Shown here one piece after another: positions 16,923-24,268 of a stretch of 27,139 nt of DNA; position 1 is the first letter of the stretch; the number at the start of each line of letters is the position of its first letter. A program made the translations under genes and the position numbers. The stretch covers positions 1 through 27,139 of the IMG/VR virus record IMGVR_UViG_3300045049_000139, one strand, 5' to 3'. The notes under the pieces are model-generated. The model saw only the letters and a program-made list of their open reading frames with translations, made no database searches and had not been told where the DNA came from. Origin of the DNA: a virus.

Positions 16923-17887
16923 AATTGACAATTGTGGATTCGCGCTCTGGTCAAAATGAACTTGACAGAAACGCAATGGGCGGAACTGAACTACAAGGAA
17001 AGTGGCTTGCCGAACATGTAGATCCTGCGCTCTTGGATAATGTACAGATCATTCGTTCTCGTGTACGCGAATTGGAACCAGATAAGAAGCACATTCTCTG
17101 GCTCCACGATTTGCCTTGGGATCCAGAAAGTGCTCATCTCCGTGATCCAAAATCGCTTGAACGTTTTGATAAGATCGTTTGTGTCTCTAATTGGCAGATG
17201 CAGATGTACAGCGCAGTGCTTGGTCTTCCTTACAGCAAATGCGAAGTGCTGAAGAATGCTATTCATCCGATCGATTCATCAATCATCAATAAGCCACTTG
17301 ACAAAATTAAGTTGATCTATCATCCTACTCCGCATCGTGGATTGGAGATTCTTGTTCCAGTGTTCGATAAGTTGTGTCAGGAATTTGACAATATCGAACT
17401 TGATGTGTACAGTTCATTCAAATTGTATGGGTGGGAAGAGCGTGACAAACAATATGCTGAGTTGTTTGAACAATGCAAGAATCATCCGCACATCAACTAT
17501 CATGGCAGTCAGCCGAATGAAGTTGTGAGGAAGGCGCTTGCTGAAGCCCACATCTTTGCTTATCCTAGCATCTGGATGGAAACAAGCTGCATCTGCTTGA
17601 TGGAAGCGATGTCAGCAGAGTGTTTCCCGATTGTTCCGAACTTGGCGGCATTGCCAGAAACTGGCGGTGGCTTTCCAGAAACATATCAATGGGACGAAGA
17701 TAAAGGTCGTCATGCTGATAAATTCTATCATGTATTGCGAGATTACATTATCTACTTCAAAGCTCATCAAGATCATGGCGTCAATCCTTCATTTGCTGCA
17801 ATGAAGCATTACGCAGACACGATGTATAGTTGGAACATTCGAAGCATGCAATGGACAAATTTCTTGTCGCAATTTTCTGATCTGTAA
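16919..17887 (+). CDS. GT-B glycosyltransferase, GT4-like (322 aa)
   Basis: The N-terminal MGGTELQGKWLAEHV (20-34) is the glycine-rich loop of GT4-type enzymes. KIVCVSNWQMQMYS and NAIHP mark the end of the first Rossmann domain. LIYHPTPHRGLEILVPVF starts the second domain, and YPSIWMETSCICLMEAMSAECFPI carries the E-x7-E-like donor-binding region. The enzyme would transfer a sugar from a nucleotide donor. It is the last gene of the cluster, closed by a bidirectional terminator. Confidence 0.85.
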   Translation: MKLTIVDSRSGQNELDRNAMGGTELQGKWLAEHVDPALLDNVQIIRSRVRELEPDKKHILWLHDLPWDPESAHLRDPKSLERFDKIVCVSNWQMQMYSAVLGLPYSKCEVLKNAIHPIDSSIINKPLDKIKLIYHPTPHRGLEILVPVFDKLCQEFDNIELDVYSSFKLYGWEERDKQYAELFEQCKNHPHINYHGSQPNEVVRKALAEAHIFAYPSIWMETSCICLMEAMSAECFPIVPNLAALPETGGGFPETYQWDEDKGRHADKFYHVLRDYIIYFKAHQDHGVNPSFAAMKHYADTMYSWNIRSMQWTNFLSQFSDL

Positions 17888-17890
17888 TGA

Positions 17891-17922
17891 ATGAGGGAGC
17901 CACTTGGCTCCCTCATTGTTTA
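17891..17922. terminator. bidirectional terminator between convergent genes
   Basis: ATGAGGGAGCC (17891-17901) and GGCTCCCTCAT (17906-17916) form an 11-bp stem with an ACTT loop, followed by TTGTTT. It serves the plus-strand glycosyltransferase and the minus-strand lysis genes. Confidence 0.88.
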
Positions 17923-18213
17923 TGCAGTTTGGTTTTCTAGAATCTTTTCGAGATGCTTGATCATCTTGTGATCTTGTTCAGCTCGACGTTCACTACGCTT
18001 CAATGATTCTCGTTGTCCACAAGCAACAGCAAACAAGAGAACTAACTGCACGATGTTGCTGATGGTCAACAGGAACGGGAATGGATAAGGATCTAGTTTG
18101 GTGATTTCACCAACGACCACCCACAACACTTGAAAGAAGACAGCTCCAACTAATACTTGAGGAGATCCGATCTTGTCACATACCCAAGCACAAATCTTCT
18201 CAATGGTCTTCAC
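17920..18213 (-). CDS. DUF1003-like membrane protein, holin candidate (97 aa)
   Basis: Two membrane helices (about 18-36 and 47-66) with the DPYPFPFLLT junction that marks DUF1003-type proteins, followed by a long charged, coiled C-terminal tail (ESLKRSERRAEQDHKM). It begins 1 nt after the lysozyme stop, so the two are one unit. Position and topology fit a holin or a membrane partner of the endolysin, but DUF1003 proteins are not proven holins, so this role is inferred. Confidence 0.72.
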   Translation of the reverse strand: MKTIEKICAWVCDKIGSPQVLVGAVFFQVLWVVVGEITKLDPYPFPFLLTISNIVQLVLLFAVACGQRESLKRSERRAEQDHKMIKHLEKILENQTA

Positions 18214-18214
18214 G

Positions 18215-18694
18215 TTACACCTCGATGTGATAAGTTTCGATTAATTCTTGGCTGCTCAGAGGACCGAACATTGCTGCTTCTGCAACACGACGTCTGCTCA
18301 AACCTTTGAGCACTTTTCCCTTTGCTTTGTTCCACAGCAAAAAACGCGCCTGTGCTGTTTTGTATTGCTTCTGATTGAGCGCAAGCAAACAGCTTGAACT
18401 CTGGAAGTTGCCTGGACCGATGTTGTATACCAGGCTGCACAAAGCATCAAACTGATTCTGAGTCAACGGAACGTTCACTTTGTCTTGAATGAAATCTTCA
18501 AATTTTGAAAGATCAGATTTCAACCAACCTGTTGCTTCTTGCATAGTGCATGTCATTCCAAGTTTAACAGGTTGTCCATCGATCTTTGTTGTTCCATAGC
18601 CGATTGTTGGGATACCGACTGCATCAAGGTATGCATCAGCCTGAAAAGACTCAAAGCTCTTGATGAGAGTCAGCCCAGCGTCACTGATGTTCAT
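18215..18694 (-). CDS. endolysin, T4-type lysozyme (GH24, 159 aa)
   Basis: Muramidase that hydrolyses the β-1,4 bond between N-acetylmuramic acid and N-acetylglucosamine in peptidoglycan. The catalytic triad has the T4 spacing: E15, D24 and T30 in SFESFQADAYLDAVGIPTIGYGTT (only motif residues noted), with LTQNQFDALCSLVYNIGPG as the conserved core helix and SRRRVAEAAMF near the C-terminus. No signal peptide is seen, so it needs a holin. GGAG lies 8 nt before the ATG. Together with 17920 it forms the only minus-strand unit of the window. Confidence 0.92.
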   Translation of the reverse strand: MNISDAGLTLIKSFESFQADAYLDAVGIPTIGYGTTKIDGQPVKLGMTCTMQEATGWLKSDLSKFEDFIQDKVNVPLTQNQFDALCSLVYNIGPGNFQSSSCLLALNQKQYKTAQARFLLWNKAKGKVLKGLSRRRVAEAAMFGPLSSQELIETYHIEV

Positions 18695-18699
18695 TTGTA

Positions 18700-18760
18700 C
18701 TTCTCCTGAATAAGGTCGACAATTATGTATGTTATTGGGTCATTGAGTCCGTATAATCAG
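18700..18760. promoter_or_regulatory. divergent promoter region
   Basis: The space between the minus-strand lysis unit and the plus-strand genes holds TATAAT (18752-18757) for the plus direction, without a good -35, and CATAAT-like boxes on the minus strand. Confidence 0.45.
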
Positions 18761-18792
18761 ATGCTGTAACTGTGAGTGATAGAGGAATGCTT

Positions 18793-18975
18793 ATGCCAAG
18801 CCGTTCAACTGAGTGGACGTTCACTGAATCACAGCGTGCTGCTGTTTGCAAAGGCGAACTTTGTCCACGTTGTGCTTCAAAGAATGTAGATTGCATCGGT
18901 GCTGTACCAGACGGCATCAATCTCAACGCTGCCTATCATTGCCAAAATTGCGATGAAACTTGGGAAGGATATTGA
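18793..18975 (+). CDS. zinc-ribbon protein (60 aa)
   Basis: Unrecognised small protein with two CxxC pairs, CPRC (about residues 24-27) and CQNC (about 49-52), which together form a zinc ribbon. AGAGGA lies 7 nt before ATG 18793; ATG 18787 is closer and less suitable. The WTFTESQRAAVCKGE start is helical. Such ribbons bind nucleic acid or proteins; nothing more specific can be said. Confidence 0.68.
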   Translation: MPSRSTEWTFTESQRAAVCKGELCPRCASKNVDCIGAVPDGINLNAAYHCQNCDETWEGY

Positions 18976-18977
18976 GT

Positions 18978-19151
18978 ATGCAGATTACGTTACATTGGTG
19001 GTTTGTGCCTGTTGGCATCTTGCTTTGGGGATTTGGTGTTGCGTTCTTCCACAAAGATCAAGGTGGTTGGATGCCTGACATGACAAAGCCATTTGCTATT
19101 GTCATCGCAATCCTTTTTGCTGCCGCAATTACTCTTGGTCACTTCTTATGA
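18978..19151 (+). CDS. small two-span membrane protein (57 aa)
   Basis: Unrecognised. Hydrophobic segments at about residues 5-24 and 38-56 with a short HKDQGGW loop suggest two membrane helices. GGAAGGA lies upstream of ATG 18978. The end overlaps the next gene by 4 nt (ATGA). Confidence 0.63.
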   Translation: MQITLHWWFVPVGILLWGFGVAFFHKDQGGWMPDMTKPFAIVIAILFAAAITLGHFL

Positions 19152-19345
19152 AACGGAAAGAACCCACTATAACCTGGGATGATGTCATAGCAACTGACAA
19201 GCTTGTTGATATGTTACATGGTAAAGAAATTTACCTGATGGATGTGAGTAATGTCCAAGACAAGAAGAAACCGCTGACAAAAATTCAATTTGGGATGGTT
19301 CTTGGTGATAAAGTGGTGTTTACTAACTTCCAGGAACCAACATGA
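19148..19345 (+). CDS. hypothetical protein (65 aa)
   Basis: Unrecognised. Starts by ATGA overlap, basic at the N-terminus (MKRKEPTITWDD), then α/β with EIYLMDVSNV and a KIQFGMVLGDKVVFTNF hairpin. Ends by overlapping the next small gene by 4 nt. Confidence 0.6.
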   Translation: MKRKEPTITWDDVIATDKLVDMLHGKEIYLMDVSNVQDKKKPLTKIQFGMVLGDKVVFTNFQEPT

Positions 19346-19470
19346 AACGCCATAACTTCAGCGGGAAGATTTGCCACTGGTGGTTCTGCGTTCATTGTGG
19401 ATTCATCTGGCTTCATAACAAAGCGAGTGACAAGGTTGCCAAAGGTGCTTGTCGCAATGGAGAAGACTGA
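19342..19470 (+). CDS. tiny Cys/His/Trp-rich protein (42 aa)
   Basis: Unrecognised. The frame starts at an ATGA overlap and ends in TGATG with the next gene. It contains CHWWFCVHCG and a later Cys, plus several His residues, which suggests a metal-binding knuckle. The tight overlaps on both sides support it as a real gene. Confidence 0.6.
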   Translation: MKRHNFSGKICHWWFCVHCGFIWLHNKASDKVAKGACRNGED

Positions 19471-19793
19471 TGACCAATAACATCTATGCAATGTTCTATG
19501 ACGATCCGATCGAAGCAAACATGGCAATGTTCAAAAACCATCTGGCCATTGCTTTGATTGCAATGCTTAAACGCAATGGCTGGAACCAAAAGGCTGCTTC
19601 CAAAGTTCTCAAGATTTCTCAGCCACGCGTCAGCAATCTCTACTGCGGAAGGCTCGAGAAGTTTTCAATTGACAAGCTATTTGAGTTGTTGGCAATTGTT
19701 GGCTACGAGATAAATGTCAGCGTTTCGCCACTCAATATTGAAGAACCATTTTCCTTGACTGTCAAGAAGAAACAAGACGAATCTTTGATCTAA
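19470..19793 (+). CDS. XRE-type HTH regulator (107 aa)
   Basis: Helix-turn-helix protein: NQKAASKVLKISQPRVSNLYCGRLEKFSIDKL (39-70 region) has the classic turn, with QPRVSNL as the recognition helix, as in Xre/antitoxin-like regulators. Probable DNA-binding repressor or activator. The N-terminal 37 residues are helical and may dimerise. No toxin gene is recognisable next to it. Starts by sharing TGATG with the upstream gene. Confidence 0.8.
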   Translation: MTNNIYAMFYDDPIEANMAMFKNHLAIALIAMLKRNGWNQKAASKVLKISQPRVSNLYCGRLEKFSIDKLFELLAIVGYEINVSVSPLNIEEPFSLTVKKKQDESLI

Positions 19794-19868
19794 ACTTCCG
19801 ACTCTTTGGAACGATCGTCAATCACAATAAAGCTTCCTGATTCCTTCAAACCAACACAAGGAAATTCC

Positions 19869-20876
19869 ATGTTTCAAGACCTCAGTCCCATCAACAATGC
19901 TGGGCGTGCTGGTGACTTCGATCGCGCACGTTCTTTGGCGCTCGATGCCACCAAGTCGTATCCGAACAATGCTCAAGCCTGGTACTACTTGTCACAGGCG
20001 GATGCCCATCTCGGCAATATCCAAGAAGCAACTCAGGCACTTGCCAGAGCCGATCAGCTCGATCCGACCCATCAGTTCGTCGGCAACATGAATGCCTACA
20101 ACGCACTGCGCTCCAAGCTCGCCACTGTCAACCAGACCGTCTTGGTCAACACCAAGGATGACTACAGCGTGACGCATCCCGGCGAAGGCTCACATCCATT
20201 CCTGGTCGGCGGTATCATTCTGGTGTTCGTTCTTGCTTTGGCATACATCATCAAGCGCCTGGTCGACAATGGTGCAGCCAAGAAGTTGGCAGCAGAAGCA
20301 GTTCGCGAAGCGTATTCCGCCAAGAATCGCGTTGACACCAAGCTGGATTCCTACGGCACCCGAGCCGCTGCGCCAAATCCGGTCCGTGCAACTGGTTTCC
20401 AGCGTCCTGCTCCGAGCCAACCATACATACCGGCGCGACCGTCGGTCACTCCTCCTGCATACGCAGCACCGACACCTGCTTCCTCTACCACTATCATCAA
20501 CAACGGCAGCAGCAACGATGGTCTGGTGACTGGTTTGTTGGTTGGCGAGATGCTCTCAAACAACAATCGCCATGACACCTACGTCGAACATGACGTCGAA
20601 GTGATACATGAGCGCGATCCAAACACTGGCTGGAATCCTTCGCAATCTGCTTCCTGGAACAGTGGTTCGAGCCGTTCCTCTTCGTACGACAATGGATCCA
20701 GCTCCTACGACAGCGGCAAGTCGTCCAGCAGCTCCTGGGATTCCAGCCCATCGCCGAGTCCTTCCTGGGATAGCGGCAGCAGTTCCTCTTCAAGCTGGGA
20801 CAGTGGTTCGTCCAGTTCTTGGGATTCTGGCTCCAGCTCCGATTTCTCGAGCAGCAGCGATTCCTCGGGTTGGTAA
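19869..20876 (+). CDS. TPR-containing single-span protein with SWDSG repeats (335 aa)
   Basis: The N-terminus (about 5-70) has two tetratricopeptide-like helix pairs (GDFDRARSLALDATKSYPNN; NIQEATQALARADQLDP). A membrane span lies at about 111-128, then a coiled basic stretch, a Pro/Ala-rich linker and a Ser/Trp/Asp/Gly tail with repeated SSSWDSG units (from about residue 260). The topology suggests an anchored scaffold with an extended sticky tail. ATG 19869 has AAGGAA upstream; a longer in-frame start at 19806 is less likely. The region is visibly more GC-rich than its neighbours. Function unknown. Confidence 0.72.
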   Translation: MFQDLSPINNAGRAGDFDRARSLALDATKSYPNNAQAWYYLSQADAHLGNIQEATQALARADQLDPTHQFVGNMNAYNALRSKLATVNQTVLVNTKDDYSVTHPGEGSHPFLVGGIILVFVLALAYIIKRLVDNGAAKKLAAEAVREAYSAKNRVDTKLDSYGTRAAAPNPVRATGFQRPAPSQPYIPARPSVTPPAYAAPTPASSTTIINNGSSNDGLVTGLLVGEMLSNNNRHDTYVEHDVEVIHERDPNTGWNPSQSASWNSGSSRSSSYDNGSSSYDSGKSSSSSWDSSPSPSPSWDSGSSSSSSWDSGSSSSWDSGSSSDFSSSSDSSGW

Positions 20877-20892
20877 TTAACCTGACTTTAGA

Positions 20893-20925
20893 GAACTGCC
20901 CGGCTTCGGCTGGGCAGTTCCCTTT
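20893..20925 (+). terminator. intrinsic terminator
   Basis: GAACTGCCC (20893-20901) pairs with GGGCAGTTC (20912-20920), loop GGCTTCGGCT, followed by CCTTT. Confidence 0.78.
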
Positions 20926-20936
20926 GGAGAAAATAA

Positions 20937-21269
20937 ATGGCCAAAGATGATTACATTTTGCTAAGTGCCAAAGATGCAGCCCATAAAACTGCACTAGAAA
21001 GGCAACGTATCAAAGAAAACAAAATTCTGCGCGCGCGAATGTTTGTTAAGGATACAGTGACGCCTGCTATAAACAAAGCAATCAAGGAAGGTTTGTATTC
21101 AGTAAGTATGAGTACAGATGATGATTTAGATCCGAAGATCGTTCAAGATTTGTTGATAGAGTTGGGATACAAAGTTCAGTACTTATTCGATCGAAGATCG
21201 TCCGATGATGATACTTATATGGGCACGTCTTCTAGGTACTCTCACAAATTCGGAATCTGCTGGTCATGA
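20937..21269 (+). CDS. hypothetical protein (110 aa)
   Basis: Unrecognised. A basic, helical N-terminal half (KTALERQRIKENKILRARM) and a region YSVSMSTDDDLDPKIVQDLLIELGYKV typical of small phage proteins with a β-hairpin followed by a helix. GGAG lies 10 nt upstream of the ATG. Overlaps the next gene by ATGA. Confidence 0.66.
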   Translation: MAKDDYILLSAKDAAHKTALERQRIKENKILRARMFVKDTVTPAINKAIKEGLYSVSMSTDDDLDPKIVQDLLIELGYKVQYLFDRRSSDDDTYMGTSSRYSHKFGICWS

Positions 21270-21574
21270 TCACAACACCTCCTTCACAACATCCTGCTCC
21301 ATACAACACAGGTTGGGTGTGCCCAAAATGTGGCACCTGTTACAATCCGTGTGTGCAAGATTGCACAAAGTGCATTTCTTATACTGGATATCCAAATGGG
21401 CTTCCTTACCAACCTCTTCCGCAAATCTGGTGCGCCAGCGGTACCGCAAACATCAACGGTGCAGTTATCTCAAACGGTGTCCTCTACTGCAAAGACGTCG
21501 TCTTCGGAGTTGAATCAAACACCTTCTTGGCAGAAGCAACTACTCGAGAGCACTTTACGTCAGATCGTTGGTGA
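21266..21574 (+). CDS. zinc-knuckle protein (102 aa)
   Basis: WVCPKCGTCYNPCVQDCTKC (18-37) is a four-plus-Cys zinc knuckle, similar to small phage proteins that carry 'GWxCPxCG..xxP...C..C'. The following Pro-rich part and C-terminal half are not recognised. The last 179 nt overlap the next gene in a different frame, so either both frames are coded or this protein's C-terminus is tolerated sequence. Confidence 0.65.
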   Translation: MITTPPSQHPAPYNTGWVCPKCGTCYNPCVQDCTKCISYTGYPNGLPYQPLPQIWCASGTANINGAVISNGVLYCKDVVFGVESNTFLAEATTREHFTSDRW

Positions 21575-21725
21575 TGAAGAAAACTTTGAGTTATTGGAAG
21601 AATCTTTGGGAAATGGGAAGGTCACAATAACGCTAGTAACAGACAGCAACCGTGTTGAGATTGGCTGGTGTTACGTTCAAGACATTTGGAATCAAATGCT
21701 GCACGAACTGGAAACTGTAGAATGA
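21396..21725 (+). CDS. hypothetical protein (109 aa), overlapping frame
   Basis: MGFLTNLFRKSG is a start seen in many small phage proteins. A Ser/Thr-rich linker follows, then a folded part QLLESTLRQIVGDEENFELLEESLGNG with a helix and VTITLVTDSNRVEIGW strands. A weak GGA lies before ATG 21396. Starts in the +1 frame inside the upstream gene and ends by ATGA overlap with the next one. Confidence 0.6.
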   Translation: MGFLTNLFRKSGAPAVPQTSTVQLSQTVSSTAKTSSSELNQTPSWQKQLLESTLRQIVGDEENFELLEESLGNGKVTITLVTDSNRVEIGWCYVQDIWNQMLHELETVE

Positions 21726-21958
21726 CACGCAAAAAACTCGTTCGAGAAATCATTGAATTCATTCTGCTTAGTGTCGGTTGGTTCGCGTTGATCCATTGTT
21801 TGAACAATGGCTTCGGTTTCTTAGTCTCCAATGCACTGGCTCTCTACTATTTCCACATGGGAGTTGCATTTGGCGAACGCCAAGCTGCTGACATGTTTCC
21901 TACACCATTACAGGATGAATACCGTGAACAAGTCCAATCTGATCAAGGCGAAGGCTGA
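21722..21958 (+). CDS. small two-span membrane protein (78 aa)
   Basis: Unrecognised. Basic start MTRKKLVR, hydrophobic helices at about residues 10-26 and 30-50 with a short CLNNGFG turn, then a soluble acidic tail. Linked to both neighbours by overlaps (4 nt upstream, 44 nt downstream). Confidence 0.62.
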   Translation: MTRKKLVREIIEFILLSVGWFALIHCLNNGFGFLVSNALALYYFHMGVAFGERQAADMFPTPLQDEYREQVQSDQGEG

Positions 21959-22217
21959 TTTCGAGAACAGCCCGTATGTGCGGGAACTGAACCTCGGCTA
22001 CAACGTTGCGTTCATCATGCATATGAACGACCGTGTGAATGCGCTGACGACAAAGCTGAAGGAACAGAAGGCAATGCCAACGCTTAATCACAACAAGATC
22101 AACGAAGTGTTGGCAGGTCTTGATGAAATCAACTCCCTCGTCAAGGCAGTGTTCGCCGCCAAGGAGGAAACCTTCCAGAAAGCGGTCAACAAAATTGTTG
22201 GGGAAAGCAATGCTTGA
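21915..22217 (+). CDS. helical hypothetical protein (100 aa)
   Basis: Unrecognised. Nearly all helical with coiled-coil-like heptads (ALTTKLKEQKA; NEVLAGLDEINSLVKAVFAAKEETFQKAV). AGGATG start context at 21915. Overlaps the next gene by 8 nt. Confidence 0.65.
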   Translation: MNTVNKSNLIKAKADFENSPYVRELNLGYNVAFIMHMNDRVNALTTKLKEQKAMPTLNHNKINEVLAGLDEINSLVKAVFAAKEETFQKAVNKIVGESNA

Positions 22218-22674
22218 GGATGACATTGCCTGGATGATCCAGGACATTCAGTCAGGAGCTGAGATCAACCGTCAACGACTGATTGATCTCCTTCAACGCA
22301 TGCAACAATTCCAGCAAGCAGCCTTTGCAGAATTGCATTGCATCGAGCAGACTGCTGGTCAAGCCATGAACTATCCATGGTACAAAGATGACCAAAAGAA
22401 CTTTCCTGGTGCCACAGAAATCGACGGCGTTTGCACCGGTGAGCACGTTGCTGCTACCATCGTTGCGGAATTGGCTGACAATTATCGCTACCTGCAATCG
22501 CAGTTGCGCCTGGCATTGGATCCGGAAAAGGTTGAAATTAAGGATCCATTGAAGAAGTTGTTGGCATACGCTGCCACACTTCCTGGCAGTGACAAATACA
22601 ATGGTCGCAATGGCAATGGTTATCAACCCGTTGGCTGTTCACGCGGCATTACCATTCCTCCTGGTGCCGAATGA
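22210..22674 (+). CDS. hypothetical protein (154 aa)
   Basis: Unrecognised. A helical N-terminal half (RQRLIDLLQRMQQFQQAAFAEL) and a middle region NYPWYKDDQKNFPGATEIDGVCTGEHVAATIVAELAD that resembles small phage proteins with a conserved 'PW..D.K.FPG' stretch. Starts 8 nt inside the previous gene with GGGGAAAG upstream. Ends with ATGATGG overlap. Confidence 0.68.
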   Translation: MLEDDIAWMIQDIQSGAEINRQRLIDLLQRMQQFQQAAFAELHCIEQTAGQAMNYPWYKDDQKNFPGATEIDGVCTGEHVAATIVAELADNYRYLQSQLRLALDPEKVEIKDPLKKLLAYAATLPGSDKYNGRNGNGYQPVGCSRGITIPPGAE

Positions 22675-22865
22675 TGGAAGAACTTCCTCCATCAGTTAAG
22701 GTTGCAGAAGGATTTTCCATCGGAATGTCCACGGACTACAGTTTTCCATATATTTCTGATGGTTCTGGCAATGCATATTTCGTTGTTGTAGAGAAGTCCT
22801 CATCTCTTCATACGAAAGCTATTCATGCATTGTTGACACAGCTCTACAAGGAACATTCCAAATGA
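22671..22865 (+). CDS. hypothetical protein (64 aa)
   Basis: Unrecognised. β-rich core (FSIGMSTDYSFPYISDGSGNAYFVVVEK) then a helix (HTKAIHALLTQLYKEH). Overlaps both neighbours by 4 nt, consistent with coupled translation ahead of the receiver-like protein. Confidence 0.62.
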   Translation: MMEELPPSVKVAEGFSIGMSTDYSFPYISDGSGNAYFVVVEKSSSLHTKAIHALLTQLYKEHSK

Positions 22866-23260
22866 AGCAGGGTGTATTTCTCGACGACGAACGCAAAGTT
22901 GGACAAGTCACATGGTTGCGTCTTCCTAATGATGTGATTTGGCAGACAGTTCGTTCTTACGAACAGTTTGTACATTACATCGAGTGGTTCTGGAAGGAAC
23001 ATGGCAAACTTCCTGATGCAATCTCGTTCGACCATGACCTTGCTTTTGATCACTACAAAGCATCCGAGCATGGCAATTATGATGGTGTAGAGAAGACTGG
23101 CTATCACGCTGCTAAATGGTTCACCAATTTCTTGGATGAACATGGCATCAAGGAACTCCCTGCATGGTATGTCCACAGCATGAGCCCAGTGGGCAAGAAG
23201 AATATCTCAGACCATCTGCTCTGGTGGGAATACAACACCAGCCATCCTATGAATTACTAA
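22862..23260 (+). CDS. cyclic-phosphate-processing receiver-like (cREC) protein (132 aa)
   Basis: Matches the receiver-like family proposed to act on 2',3'-cyclic phosphate RNA ends: FLDDER (6-11) gives the acidic pocket, RSYEQFVHYI follows, then ISFDHDL (54-60), the GYHAAKW helix (80-86), and HSMSPVGKKNI (105-115). All family landmarks are present, so it is probably active. The biochemical role in phages is proposed from genome context, not settled. Neighbours overlap on both sides. The next gene is a nucleotidyltransferase, so the pair may deal with RNA 3' ends. Confidence 0.8.
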   Translation: MKQGVFLDDERKVGQVTWLRLPNDVIWQTVRSYEQFVHYIEWFWKEHGKLPDAISFDHDLAFDHYKASEHGNYDGVEKTGYHAAKWFTNFLDEHGIKELPAWYVHSMSPVGKKNISDHLLWWEYNTSHPMNY

Positions 23261-23808
23261 AGGAAAGGCTCGCATTCCTCCAATGCCCAGATCTTGACAT
23301 CTGGTGCATTGGAGGAGCAGTGCGTTCTGTCATTGATGGTTCACGTCAGCGTGATATTGACTTGTTTTTTGGCAGCGAAGAAGCATATGCTGAGTTCGAA
23401 AGAAGAATTAGAAATCGCAGCGATGTTGAAATTACGGAATATCCTGCGGGACATCGCGAAGGAGCAAGGGCATTCATCAGTGTCATCAGAAGCTCCGACG
23501 GAACAGTCTACGACGTATGCAATTGGTTCTACGGGCAACTTGCTGACCATATCGACAATAACGAATGGCTGCATAACTGCGCTGCATGTGATCTCTCCGG
23601 GACCTTGCACATCAGACCGGAGGTGTATAGAGCCATTATTGAGAGAAGACTTGTCCCTTGCAATTCCAAGTGGTTCCCTTGGTTTCAGCTGGAAAGATTG
23701 TTGAAATACAGAAGCCAAGGTTGGCAAATTGATGAGCCAACATTACAAAAAGTCCATGAGCGCTTAGGACTTGCGCAATCTTTGGACATCAAAGAGGTGT
23801 TAACATGA
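23164..23808 (+). CDS. nucleotidyltransferase, CCA/poly(A)-polymerase head type (up to 214 aa)
   Basis: CIGGAVRSVIDGSRQRDIDLFFGS (about 48-71) carries the GG...R...DxD signature of class II nucleotidyltransferases: GG at 50-51, R54 and catalytic D64/D66. This is the head domain of tRNA CCA-adding enzymes and poly(A) polymerases. It lacks room for the full body and tail domains of CCA enzymes, so its substrate is open. ATG 23164 has GGA 8 nt upstream and overlaps the cREC gene by 97 nt; no other ATG, GTG or TTG lies between the upstream stop and the conserved part, apart from GTG 23224 inside the overlap. Confidence 0.75.
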   Translation: MVCPQHEPSGQEEYLRPSALVGIQHQPSYELLKERLAFLQCPDLDIWCIGGAVRSVIDGSRQRDIDLFFGSEEAYAEFERRIRNRSDVEITEYPAGHREGARAFISVIRSSDGTVYDVCNWFYGQLADHIDNNEWLHNCAACDLSGTLHIRPEVYRAIIERRLVPCNSKWFPWFQLERLLKYRSQGWQIDEPTLQKVHERLGLAQSLDIKEVLT

Positions 23809-24071
23809 AACAATTTCTGTTGTTGGCTTTTGCTGCATTTCTTCTCGCTGGATGTGACTCTTCGTATGAGCGTTATCTGCCGCAAGGTGGGCGTTTGATA
23901 TGCATTGATGAAGTAACTAAGCAACAAGTTATCACGCCGCCATTCTACAAAGCAACGTTTGATCGCTCTCGCGCAGAATGGTATTTCTGGGATGTCAAAG
24001 GTCAATTTGAAGGCGAAATGCCAGCCTCGAACTCCGCATGTGTAATTGGACCTTTGGAAGCTGGCTCCTAA
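23805..24071 (+). CDS. small lipoprotein (88 aa)
   Basis: A clear lipoprotein signal: MKQFLLLAFAAFLLAGC, with LLAGC as the lipobox and C17 as the lipidated residue. The mature part is not recognised; it has two further Cys (ICIDE, SACVI) that could form a disulfide. Probably periplasmic, tethered to a membrane; candidates are an i-spanin-type lysis protein or superinfection-exclusion lipoprotein, but the sequence does not decide. Overlaps the previous gene by ATGA. Confidence 0.72.
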   Translation: MKQFLLLAFAAFLLAGCDSSYERYLPQGGRLICIDEVTKQQVITPPFYKATFDRSRAEWYFWDVKGQFEGEMPASNSACVIGPLEAGS

Positions 24072-24268
24072 TCGTTAAAATTCCGTTAAATTCGGAAACC
24101 TTGGGTATCTCCCTAGAAACCCCTGTAAAAACAGCTACTTAGAAACCCTTTGGGAACAGTGACTTAGCCAATGTTTAGCTAAGTTATTGATTTCCAAGGG
24201 GTTTCAGTGCTTTACGGCATCAATGAAACTGGGAATACTATTCTCAACGGCGGGAAACTTCCCGCCAA
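24072..24268 (+). promoter_or_regulatory. hairpin-rich leader of the next gene
   Basis: No ORF in the first part. GAAACCCC (24116-24123) is complementary to GGGGTTTC (24198-24205), an 8-bp long-range pair enclosing ACTTAGC/GCTAAGT (24162-24184) and CTGT-AAAA-ACAG. AGAAACCC occurs twice (24115 and 24141). Near the end GGCGGGA-AACT-TCCCGCC forms a strong hairpin a few bases before the ribosome site. It may be an attenuator or a structured leader. Confidence 0.5.

Noticed and set aside
19470-19793. Antitoxin of a toxin-antitoxin pair
   Set aside because: The HTH resembles antitoxin-type regulators, but neither neighbour looks like a toxin, so only a general regulator call is made.
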